Below, piece after piece: positions 1 to 6,355 of a DNA stretch of 8,477 nucleotides. The notes under the pieces are model-generated. The model was not told the DNA's origin. It worked only from the letters and a program-made list of their open reading frames with translations, and did no database searches. The position numbers and the translations under genes are program-made. The DNA is from Chloroflexota bacterium (GTDB taxonomy: Bacteria; Chloroflexota; Chloroflexia; QHBQ01; JADMIH01). The stretch spans positions 1 through 8,477 of the forward strand of contig JADMIH010000165.1 in assembly GCA_015478675.1 (NCBI GenBank), read 5' to 3'. The first letter of the stretch is position 1, and the number at the start of each line of letters is the position of its first letter.

Positions 1-66
1 TCGGCATACTCCTACGCGCGAAAACAGCCGTCCCCGAGATGTGGGTAATCACCAGGCAATTTTCTG
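1..66. other. Left edge, possible 3' tail of an upstream gene
   Basis: Two plus-strand frames are open from the window edge and close early, one at the TAA at 46-48 and one at the TAA at 68-70. Either could be the last 15-22 codons of a gene that begins outside the window. The second would end in residues reading RDVGNHQAIFW. I recognise no family, and neither tail is long enough to judge coding character, so this is only a marker that an upstream gene may end here. Confidence 0.2.
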
Positions 67-260
67 GTAAATGTTCAGACATAGGGTGGAGCAATCTCCT
101 TGGGGTATCCGTGCGGGTGTTGAACCATCTGCCCTCACCCGCCCTCACCCCATGCCCCTCTCCCTTCATGGGAGAGGGGGCTTTACTCCTGGTGAGTGCA
201 CAGGGGACACCCGCACGGATACCCCAAGGAGATTGCTCCACCCCTACTCTGAACATTTAC
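67..260. repeat. Large palindromic intergenic repeat, copy 1
   Basis: Two inverted arms of 54 nt (67-120 and 207-260) match at 50 of 54 positions. The four mismatches cluster near positions 80-83. The 86-nt centre (121-206) carries a tandem duplication of GCCCTCACCC (131-150) and an inner hairpin, CCCCTCTCCC at 155-164 pairing with GGGAGAGGGG at 170-179 around a 5-nt loop. The arms and centre recur in variant form at 7998-8206, so this is a dispersed family and not a local palindrome. No coding frame in it looks real. It could be a non-autonomous mobile element or a structured RNA/DNA repeat. It ends 15 bp before the -35 box of the downstream operon. Confidence 0.85.
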
Positions 261-274
261 TTTCCACCATGCGC

Positions 275-303
275 TTGACGCCCCCCAGGCTTGCTGGTAT
301 AGT
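275..303 (+). promoter_or_regulatory. Sigma70-type promoter of the five-gene operon
   Basis: A -35 box TTGACG (275-280, 5 of 6 to consensus) and a -10 box TATAGT (298-303, 5 of 6) are separated by exactly 17 nt. The -10 is preceded by TGG, giving an extended -10 (TGn). Transcription would start near 310, leaving a leader of about 30 nt before the GTG at 341. The leader includes a purine-rich GAGAGGG (321-327) that could act as a ribosome binding site. The spacing and match quality make this the best promoter in the window. It implies that the operon begins with the NuoC-like gene. Confidence 0.75.
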
Positions 304-340
304 GGCCGTTGGCGTCAGAAGAGAGGGCGATGTGTAAGCT

Positions 341-841
341 GTGGATAATGAGCACGACAGCATGTATACTTTCGAGCCGCAGCCTGGAGAGGAAGAACGG
401 CCTCAGGAGCCGTTGCGCAAGCTCGCCAGTTACGCCTTTATGCGTGAGGAGCATGAGCGCGAGGTGCGCCTGCACTTCCGCAGCATACCAGCCAATGGTA
501 TAGCCGCCGCCCTCCGCGCAGCCGGGGCCACTCTCATAACGCTTACGGGCGAGCGCGTCAAACAACCGAGCGAGGCTTCACCGGCGGCAGAGGCAGAACG
601 ATCAGCAGAAGCTGCCGAGCGGGGGGCGCGCAAATGGCGAAAAAGCAAAGCACGGGCAGTACCTTCCGGTGAAATCATAATTCACTACTTCTACTCGCTG
701 AGCGGGATAATCTACACCGTCAGCATAACCGAACCTTCCGGCCTGGTCGCATCAATAGCAAATATCTATCCTGTAGCCGCTAACTCAGAGCGTGAGCTAC
801 AGCAACGATTGGGGCTGGTCTTCACCAGGGCCGCCCAGTAG
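341..841 (+). CDS. NuoC / HycE N-terminal-domain-like protein, C-terminally short
   Basis: A 166-residue soluble protein resembling the 30-kDa subunit (NuoC) of complex I and the equivalent N-terminal domain of group 4 hydrogenase large subunits. Family signals are HYFYSL at 115-120, the following beta-rich stretch, and SERELQQRLGLVF at about 149-161, which matches the ER-E-x-x-D-x-x-G-I-x-F signature although the usual Asp is missing. Residues 70-110 are an Ala/Glu/Arg-rich, probably disordered linker. The protein stops about six residues after the signature, so the segment normally carrying HPxLRR is absent. The start is GTG at 341, 13 nt after GAGAGGG; ATG at 362 is an alternative. The next gene begins 8 nt after its stop. 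In this superfamily the subunit docks against the large subunit at the membrane interface. The family call is moderately sure; the exact function is unknown. Confidence 0.65.
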   Translation: MDNEHDSMYTFEPQPGEEERPQEPLRKLASYAFMREEHEREVRLHFRSIPANGIAAALRAAGATLITLTGERVKQPSEASPAAEAERSAEAAERGARKWRKSKARAVPSGEIIIHYFYSLSGIIYTVSITEPSGLVASIANIYPVAANSERELQQRLGLVFTRAAQ

Positions 842-849
842 CCTCTTTT

Positions 850-1989
850 ATGGTTTCATCATCCACTTCCACCAGCATCGCGCCCTCCACCGTAACAATA
901 GGGCCTTACCACCCTGCTCTGCCAGGCCCCATGCGCCTGCGCCTCGATCTAAAGTCGCTTGCAAGCGCCAGCCCTTTGGGGTGGGGCGCACAAATCGCCT
1001 CTGCGGAAATTGAGCTTGGCTACAACTATCTTGGCCTGGAGGAGCGAGCTGCTGCCGGAGTTGATTGGGCACATGCGCTCTCCCTTGTTGAGGGGTTGTG
1101 CAGTTGCTGCTCACAGGCTAACACTCTGGCATACGTGCAGGCGGTTGAAAGCATGGCGCTCGCTATCGTACCGCCCAGGGCAGCATACATAAGGATGCTG
1201 CTCGCCGAAACAGAGCGTATAATCTCTCATTTGCTCAATGCTGCTGAGACGATGCAAGCGCTTCATCTTTACGAGCGCGAAGCAGTGCTGCGCGACCTGT
1301 GTGAGCGTGCGGTGCAGGCGCTCGATGAGTGGGCGGGGGCGCGGGTGCAGCCGGGAATCATTACTTACGGCGGCCTGTCGCGCAACATAGATGAGGCAGC
1401 TTGCAGAGGGTTGACGCTGGCGATACGCCATGTTGAGCGGGTATTACGTACACAGATAAGCTCTATCATTAACAACAGAGAAATCGCGGCGCGGCTGGCG
1501 GGACTTGGAGCAATAAGCGCCCAGGAAGCGACCGTGGCGGGGCTGCGCGGCCCCGTAGCGCGCGCTTCGAGCATCGCCACAGATATAAGGGTAGCATTCC
1601 CCACGGGAGCTTACGAAGAGGAAGGAGTCACCATAGTTGTCCAGCGCAATGGAGATGCCTTCGCCAGATTGGTCGTGCGGCTGCTCGAGGCGTTGGAGAG
1701 CATGCGCATAATCGAACAGGGAATCGACGACCTGCCCGCAGGGCCTGTAAGGGCGCGAGGTGTCATCGAGATGAAGAGCGGCAGTGGCATCGGACGGGTT
1801 GAAGGCCCAAAGGGGGAGATATTCTGCTGGATCAGAGGCGAGGCAGCCGGCTTGCAGGCGCTACACCTCAGCACAGCATCTTTCCCCACACTTGGCATCC
1901 TGCCTGGTCTGCTGAGGAACCGGCAACTGGAAGACCTACGCTTGCTACTCCTATCGGTTGATCCCTGTATGGCCTGTGTGGAGCGATGA
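850..1989 (+). CDS. Group 4 [NiFe]-hydrogenase large-subunit / NuoD-like protein
   Basis: 379 residues, cytoplasmic side of a membrane complex. The N-terminal GPYHPALPGPMRLRLDL (about 23-39) is typical of group 4 large subunits. The first metal motif is LCSCCSQAN with C84 and C87. The second is DPCMACVER (371-379) with C373 and C376, placed where complex I has a Cys-free sequence. All four Ni-Fe ligand cysteines are therefore present, which favours hydrogenase ancestry over NuoD. Odd features: the usual Arg two residues before C84 is Gly82, the Gly after C84 is Ser85, and the His after the motif is Asn91. The HRG motif reads Y60-L61-G62, and the EAPRGE motif reads EGPKGE with Lys321, as in complex I. 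The protein ends right after DPCxxCxxR, so there is no tail for a maturation endopeptidase. No strong ribosome site is seen, so translation may be coupled to the preceding gene. Whether it binds Ni-Fe or reacts with H2 is not shown. Confidence 0.8.
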   Translation: MVSSSTSTSIAPSTVTIGPYHPALPGPMRLRLDLKSLASASPLGWGAQIASAEIELGYNYLGLEERAAAGVDWAHALSLVEGLCSCCSQANTLAYVQAVESMALAIVPPRAAYIRMLLAETERIISHLLNAAETMQALHLYEREAVLRDLCERAVQALDEWAGARVQPGIITYGGLSRNIDEAACRGLTLAIRHVERVLRTQISSIINNREIAARLAGLGAISAQEATVAGLRGPVARASSIATDIRVAFPTGAYEEEGVTIVVQRNGDAFARLVVRLLEALESMRIIEQGIDDLPAGPVRARGVIEMKSGSGIGRVEGPKGEIFCWIRGEAAGLQALHLSTASFPTLGILPGLLRNRQLEDLRLLLLSVDPCMACVER

Positions 1990-1995
1990 TATGAA

Positions 1996-3777
1996 ATGCT
2001 TTCTGCACTCCTGATAACTATCGTTACCGCGCTCTTTTGTGGCGCGCTTGGCTTCATGGGCAAGTGGGTCCATGGCAGCCTCGTCAGGCTGTCTACCATG
2101 TTGGGGCTTGCTATGGCCTTAGTGGTCTCGCTGACAGGTGAGGGGCTGAATGGTGGGGGCGTAGCAAGCCAGCCGCAGCCCTGGCCCCAGACGCTTACCT
2201 GGCTCGGCAGGTCATTCTACGGGAGCGATACGTTGTCAGCGGGATTGGGCGCGCTCTGCTTGCTCATCGGCACCCTCTGCTTGCTGAAAATCAGCAACGG
2301 CCCTAACTTGCCCTGGCAGCTTGCCAACGGTGCGCTCATTGTGGCGACACTTTACAGCCTGGTGCACACCTTTGACTTGCGTCTTTTTGCTGTGCATACA
2401 GTCTTGCTCGTTCTGCTCATATGGCTCTTCCAGGCATGGAACGCCGAGGCAAAAGGGCCTACGCCTACGACTATAGGGCGGCACCTCGTGGCGCCAGGGC
2501 TGGGAAGCCTGCTGTTGCTGGGAGGAGCAATGATAGTGGGCCGCACCACCGGGGGAAGCTACAGCCTCATCGACCTGTCACTAGCTGCGCTCACCACTTG
2601 GCCTTTAGTGCTGCTCGCCGGCTTCATATTTTTGTGGCTTGGTTTAGCGCCTTTCACCGGCTGGAGCGCGTGGGTCTCAGGCAGCAGCAGCACACTCATA
2701 CAGGCGCTGGTTACAGGAGTGCCTGTGATAACACTGCTGTTGCGGTTGGAAGCTCTGCTCACAACACAGAGCCTGACGGGGTCGGTTCCCCCGGAGTGGG
2801 GATTATTCACAACCGCCCTGGCATGGGGAGGGGCTACTACAGCAGTGGCCGCGGCGGCAGGCATGGTGTTGTGGGCCGGCACGGAGCGATGGAGCGCGCT
2901 CCTCACTTCGCATACGATGGGCCTTGCGCTCTGGGCGCTTGCCCTCGACAACCCTGTGGGCCGTTACGCTGCCCTGGCTATTCTCACAGCCTTTAGCGCC
3001 GCGCTGGTGGCCTACGGGCTTACAGACGGTGAGAGAGAGCGCTGGGCGCAGCTGGCGAGAGGCATCGCCTTGTGCGCGTTGGCCGCAGCGCCTTTGACAG
3101 GAGGCTTCGTTGGCGTGTGGCTGCTCGGCACAACGCTGTCCCAAAGCAGACACCCTGCGTTGGCGCTCGTTATAGTGGCTTCTGTTGTGATAGCCGCTAT
3201 CGGCGTTGTGCTGGAAGCAGGAGTAGCAAGAAGCGTAGTTAGTAAGCAGGAGCCATATACCCGGTGGGTGGGTCTAGCTGCTGCAACCATAGTCGTGCTA
3301 GCAGGCATTCTGCCCGGCCTGTGGCTACCCCAGATCAACGATATGGCAGCCATCGCGGGTGGAAACGCGCAAATAGGCCTCAACTGGGCTGGGATGCAAA
3401 CAGGTAGCGGCACGCTCCTACCTCTGCTGCTGGCACTCGGACTTTCTGCCGTAGCGATTCTTGTGTGGTTGCTAAATACTCTTTCCAGATCGGGTACCGG
3501 TCAGGGAGGTGTGCTCCTGCCCACCGCTCTCGCCAGGCTGCAAAAGCTCGATCCGCAAGAGGCTGGACGGCGCTACACATTACCAAAGTTGGAGCCGCCA
3601 GCCTTTATCTGGTGGATTTCCCTGGTGTGGCTGGAAAGCGGGGTGTGGGGTTTCGGCGCACTCCTCGGCAAAGTGGGCATAAGAGCCGGAGGTTTACTCA
3701 GCAGGCTGGAGGGGCGCTACTACCTGCCGCTTGCTCTGATATTTACATTATTAGCGCTACTTGTGGTCACACGGTGA
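1996..3777 (+). CDS. Antiporter-like membrane subunit (NuoL/M/HyfB type), divergent
   Basis: 593 residues with about 14-16 hydrophobic segments, the size and layout of the proton-translocating antiporter-like subunits of complex I and Hyf/Hyc hydrogenases. The clearest family marks are DLRLF (127-131, TM5 region), PFTGW (219-223, matching PLHGW after TM7) and PLTGGFVGVW (366-375, matching PPxxGFxxKF in TM12). At the positions of the conserved channel residues I read Val136 (TM5 Glu), Trp214 (TM7 Lys), Val242 (TM8 Lys) and Val374 (TM12 Lys). All four are uncharged. A charged amphipathic stretch (about 531-574) precedes a last C-terminal membrane segment. The start is ATG at 1996, 6 nt after the preceding stop, with GGAG at 1980-1983. 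The complex membership is inferred from the operon. Proton pumping by this subunit is doubtful given the residues. Confidence 0.75.
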   Translation: MLSALLITIVTALFCGALGFMGKWVHGSLVRLSTMLGLAMALVVSLTGEGLNGGGVASQPQPWPQTLTWLGRSFYGSDTLSAGLGALCLLIGTLCLLKISNGPNLPWQLANGALIVATLYSLVHTFDLRLFAVHTVLLVLLIWLFQAWNAEAKGPTPTTIGRHLVAPGLGSLLLLGGAMIVGRTTGGSYSLIDLSLAALTTWPLVLLAGFIFLWLGLAPFTGWSAWVSGSSSTLIQALVTGVPVITLLLRLEALLTTQSLTGSVPPEWGLFTTALAWGGATTAVAAAAGMVLWAGTERWSALLTSHTMGLALWALALDNPVGRYAALAILTAFSAALVAYGLTDGERERWAQLARGIALCALAAAPLTGGFVGVWLLGTTLSQSRHPALALVIVASVVIAAIGVVLEAGVARSVVSKQEPYTRWVGLAAATIVVLAGILPGLWLPQINDMAAIAGGNAQIGLNWAGMQTGSGTLLPLLLALGLSAVAILVWLLNTLSRSGTGQGGVLLPTALARLQKLDPQEAGRRYTLPKLEPPAFIWWISLVWLESGVWGFGALLGKVGIRAGGLLSRLEGRYYLPLALIFTLLALLVVTR

Positions 3778-3824
3778 GGTAGCAGGGATTAGCAGAGGCA
3801 GACTCTGCTAATCCCTGCTACCTC
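3776..3824 (+). repeat. Perfect 22-bp palindrome inside the operon
   Basis: Left arm 3776-3797 and right arm 3803-3824 are exact reverse complements around a 5-nt loop (GCAGA). The left arm starts within the TGA stop of the preceding gene, sharing GA. No T-run follows (next bases GCTCCCGG), so it is not a standard intrinsic terminator. In RNA it would be a very stable hairpin 17 nt before the next start codon at 3842. It could block 3' exonucleases, serve as a processing site, or lower expression of the last two genes. It could also be a small dispersed repeat, since it is unlike the other repeats here. Confidence 0.85.
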
Positions 3825-3841
3825 GCTCCCGGTCAGAAACC

Positions 3842-4666
3842 ATGCAATCTTTCTTACCTTTACTACTCATAGCCCTGGGAGGCGCGGGGTTGGTTGCGCT
3901 GCGAGAGGCGCGGCTTGTGCTTGGCGCCCTCCTGGTGCAGTGGCTAGCGCTGGCCTGGGTCGCCGCCGGACTAAACAACGGAAACAATGAGCCGTGGCTG
4001 GCGGCGCTACTCGTGGAGCTTCTGACCGCCCTGGCCTCCATTGCAGTGCTCTTCCTTACGGTAACGAGCGTGCGCGGCTCGCGTGTGGATAAGATGGAAG
4101 GGTTGACCGAGGCGCAACGCCAGTTGGCTCGGCAAGCCGGCGAGGCAGATGGCACTGGTGCGCGCAATTCTAATCTTTCGGAGGCATGGTGGCCACTGGC
4201 TATAATCCTGATGGCGGGCGCTGCCGGACTTGGCCTTGCCACTGTTTTCACTCTGGGAGCAGACGAGCGGACCATGCTTGCCTTCTATTGGACGCTCCTG
4301 TCGGGTGCGATGGCTCTTGTGCTCGACGGCTCGCGCAGCCCGATAAAGCTGGCCGCCGGGCTGCTGGCGCTTCTCAACGGGGTCACGCTGCTCGTCTTTG
4401 CTCTCGGTGTCAGTAGTCCGGGCGCCGCAATGCTGGGGCTGCTCTCGCTTGGCCGTATAGCTACGGCGGCTGTAATATCATATGCCTGGATTGTGCTCAA
4501 AGTTTATTTCCTGGACACCAATCTCGACACACTTTTCAATGTCCGAAGCGGCAGCCAGGGAAGCTCTACCGCACTGACCCTGATCGCCAATGAACAAGAA
4601 GCAGCGGGTGAGCCACCGACAAGTGAGATAGCTTCACAACCTCAGATCGTTGATCTCAATGAATGA
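3842..4666 (+). CDS. HyfE/NuoK-like membrane subunit, divergent
   Basis: 274 residues with about seven hydrophobic segments in two blocks (about 4-75 and 116-225), a polar loop at 77-115 and a hydrophilic C-terminal tail of about 45 residues. The N-terminal block resembles HyfE, with an R-L-x-x-G-x-x-x-x-Q pattern (about 24-33). The second block has GLLALLNG (173-180) where NuoK has GLEIMIN and HyfE has MENG. Both candidate positions for the membrane-buried Glu (175 and 178) are Leu. In Hyf-type complexes this subunit lies in the membrane arm between antiporter-like subunits, and its place between two such genes here fits. The start is ATG at 3842, after the palindrome; the upstream sequence has only a weak ribosome site. 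Its stop overlaps the next gene by 8 nt. The family assignment is tentative because such proteins carry little sequence signal. Confidence 0.55.
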   Translation: MQSFLPLLLIALGGAGLVALREARLVLGALLVQWLALAWVAAGLNNGNNEPWLAALLVELLTALASIAVLFLTVTSVRGSRVDKMEGLTEAQRQLARQAGEADGTGARNSNLSEAWWPLAIILMAGAAGLGLATVFTLGADERTMLAFYWTLLSGAMALVLDGSRSPIKLAAGLLALLNGVTLLVFALGVSSPGAAMLGLLSLGRIATAAVISYAWIVLKVYFLDTNLDTLFNVRSGSQGSSTALTLIANEQEAAGEPPTSEIASQPQIVDLNE

Positions 4667-6149
4667 TATCCGCTTGCTATGGACCATCCTGACCCCTCTA
4701 ATCGCGGGCCTCGCGGCAGCGATACTCTGGACTGTGCCACGCCACAAGCTCAAAAGGCAGGAGGTTGGCCGCTGGCTGGATATTGCCGCGCTCGTGGTGA
4801 TCTGCGGAGGGTTGCTCATTGAAGGATTATTGCTGGCGTTGGCGGAGGGCAGCTTGACAGTGGCAGGCCTGGGCCTCACCTTGACTCTATTGGCTCCGGC
4901 AAGGCTGATGCTGATAGCGGCGAACACAGCGTTGCTGGCGGCTCTCTTTTTGGGCTGGTACGACGAACAGGAGTTGGAGGCGCATAGCACCCTCGGCTCC
5001 TGGGTGGCGCTTGCCGCTATGCTGACGTCAAGCCTGTTGGCCGCCGGGCTGCTGGTACAAGACAGGGTTATTTCTGTTTTGTGCCTGTTAGGGCCTGCGC
5101 TGGCGGTAGCAACAGTGGCCGTAGCACGGCCTCGACGATCTGTACATCTGGAAGGGGATGCAAAGGCTCAACAGCAGCTTGCCAGGCGGGTGGCGGGTGG
5201 GCTGAAAGGTATCTCACTGGCAAGCGTAGGCACGGGGCTTATAGTGGCGGGGGCGCTGGCAGCTGCACGCTACCCGCTCAACCTGGGCGACAGAGGACTT
5301 CTGCAACTCGGTCTGGCATTGATCGCGACTGGATTGTTGGTGCGAATAGGCGCTATGCCTTTCGCGGCTCCCTCCGCCGATCTTGTGGGCGCTGCGCCGG
5401 GTGCGGCTGCTATCTGGCTTGGGGCTGTGGCACCCGCGATAGTGGTTGCCGGATTGCTCTGGTTGGCTCCGATAGGGGGGAGCCTGCGAAGCTCCTCGGC
5501 AGCATGGCTTGGCGCGGCGGCAGCGCTATTGGCCGGGGTTCGCGCACTTTGGGCCGTAGCAATCACCCGCCGCAGCGCCGCCGGAGCCGCCGACACAGAC
5601 GACCGAAGGACAGTTACCGATATGCTCTGCGCCATGAGTATTGCTCTGGCAACAGGTTGGGCGCTCTTCGGAGTGCTTTCAGGGTCCCAGGTCGGGGCTG
5701 CTGGCGCGGTGATGCTCTCTGTGAATACCGCCCTTGCCGTGCCGCTGCTGGTGGCAAGCAGCAGGCTCCGTGAGGCGAGCGCGTGGTCCAGGGTCGGCAC
5801 GGCGCTGGGAGCAGCATCCTTGCTGGGAGCGCCCCTGTTGGGCGGCTTCTCAGCAACAGTCAGGATAGCACAGGCCGCAGCCAACGCAAGTGGCATTTTG
5901 CTGGCTGCGCTCCTGGCAGGCACACTCCTTGTGGCCGCTAGCTGGGTAGCTACAGCAGCGTGGAGAAATGAGCAATCGGAGACAGAAGGCTTAGAGCAAG
6001 CTGGCGCGCCTTTCCAGCTGGACCCGTTGAGGGTCTTGATAGCAGTGCTGATAGTCACCCAACTGGCGCTCTTTTTAGCATCAGGTCAGATAGCAGCTTC
6101 GCTGGCAAGCTGGATAGCGGGCGCTCCCTGGGTGAGTGGGTTCTTCTGA
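4659..6149 (+). CDS. Antiporter-like membrane subunit (NuoN/HyfF type), divergent
   Basis: 496 residues from ATG at 4659, which overlaps the upstream stop (4664-4666); TTG at 4650 would add three residues. Neither start has a clear ribosome site, so translational coupling is likely. There are about 13-14 hydrophobic segments. The best family match is GLLVRIGAMPF followed by APSADLVGAAPG, which aligns with GxxxKxxxVPFHxWxPDxxxGAP of NuoN/HyfF. The TM7 Lys is Arg229 (counted from 4659), so one basic residue is kept. The TM8 Lys position falls in an Ala/Val/Pro stretch and the TM5 Glu is not evident. Near TM12 the pattern is PLLGGFSATVR, with Thr at the Lys position and Arg two residues on. It is unusually Ala/Leu-rich. 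A short polar linker (about 442-457) precedes the last hydrophobic region. It is the last gene before the terminator. A role in the membrane arm of the same complex is inferred. Confidence 0.7.
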   Translation: MNDIRLLWTILTPLIAGLAAAILWTVPRHKLKRQEVGRWLDIAALVVICGGLLIEGLLLALAEGSLTVAGLGLTLTLLAPARLMLIAANTALLAALFLGWYDEQELEAHSTLGSWVALAAMLTSSLLAAGLLVQDRVISVLCLLGPALAVATVAVARPRRSVHLEGDAKAQQQLARRVAGGLKGISLASVGTGLIVAGALAAARYPLNLGDRGLLQLGLALIATGLLVRIGAMPFAAPSADLVGAAPGAAAIWLGAVAPAIVVAGLLWLAPIGGSLRSSSAAWLGAAAALLAGVRALWAVAITRRSAAGAADTDDRRTVTDMLCAMSIALATGWALFGVLSGSQVGAAGAVMLSVNTALAVPLLVASSRLREASAWSRVGTALGAASLLGAPLLGGFSATVRIAQAAANASGILLAALLAGTLLVAASWVATAAWRNEQSETEGLEQAGAPFQLDPLRVLIAVLIVTQLALFLASGQIAASLASWIAGAPWVSGFF

Positions 6150-6260
6150 AAATGGGCTGCTGTGCTGAGAGCCTATTGTCATTCCCGGTTGGTGGCCCAA
6201 AGGGTTATCAGTTATTCTGAACGTCTACTATTAGCTGGGGTAAAACAGAGGTGGGATCAG

Positions 6261-6306
6261 AGCGATAAAGGACACTCGCCGTAGTGAGTGTCCTTTATCG
6301 CTTTTT
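6261..6306 (+). terminator. Intrinsic terminator of the operon
   Basis: A perfect 17-bp stem (6261-6277 with 6286-6302) is extended by a G-U and a C-G pair to a 4-nt loop. It is followed on the plus strand by TTTTT (6302-6306) and a T-rich stretch. This is a textbook rho-independent terminator about 110 nt after the last operon stop. On the minus strand the hairpin lies about 55 nt beyond the tig stop but has no T-run after it, so it would serve tig less well. The rest of the gap 6150-6355 holds nothing I can call a gene. Confidence 0.85.
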
Positions 6307-6355
6307 ACTTTTGTTCTCTTTCCTGATCTTAGCGCCAGGGAGGAGCGCAATTTGT

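Noticed and set aside
67..260. CRISPR array or tandem repeat array reading of the C/G-rich repeats
   Set aside because: The repeats are inverted arms and one short duplication. There is no regular repeat-spacer pattern and there are no cas genes.
39..337. Two short plus-strand frames (39-278 and 71-337) before the operon
   Set aside because: They run through the inverted arms of the palindromic repeat and the promoter, so they are explained by repeat sequence.
850..1989. Calling the large subunit a plain complex I NuoD
   Set aside because: It has both CxxC and DPCxxC cysteine pairs, which complex I subunits lack at these sites.
2421..2996. 191-aa plus-strand frame inside the large membrane subunit gene
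   Set aside because: It is an out-of-frame shadow rich in His, Arg and Gly, with no membrane or domain pattern, inside a well-supported gene.
5270..6058. 262-aa minus-strand frame opposite the last operon gene
   Set aside because: The translation is Ala/Ser/Pro-rich low complexity, typical of the antisense of an Ala/Leu-rich membrane gene, with no start context.
6213..6228. TATTCTGAACGTCTAC resembles the CTCTGAAC(A)xTTAC end motif of the palindromic repeats
   Set aside because: Only one short, imperfect motif with no partner arm nearby. It may be a worn remnant but cannot be supported.
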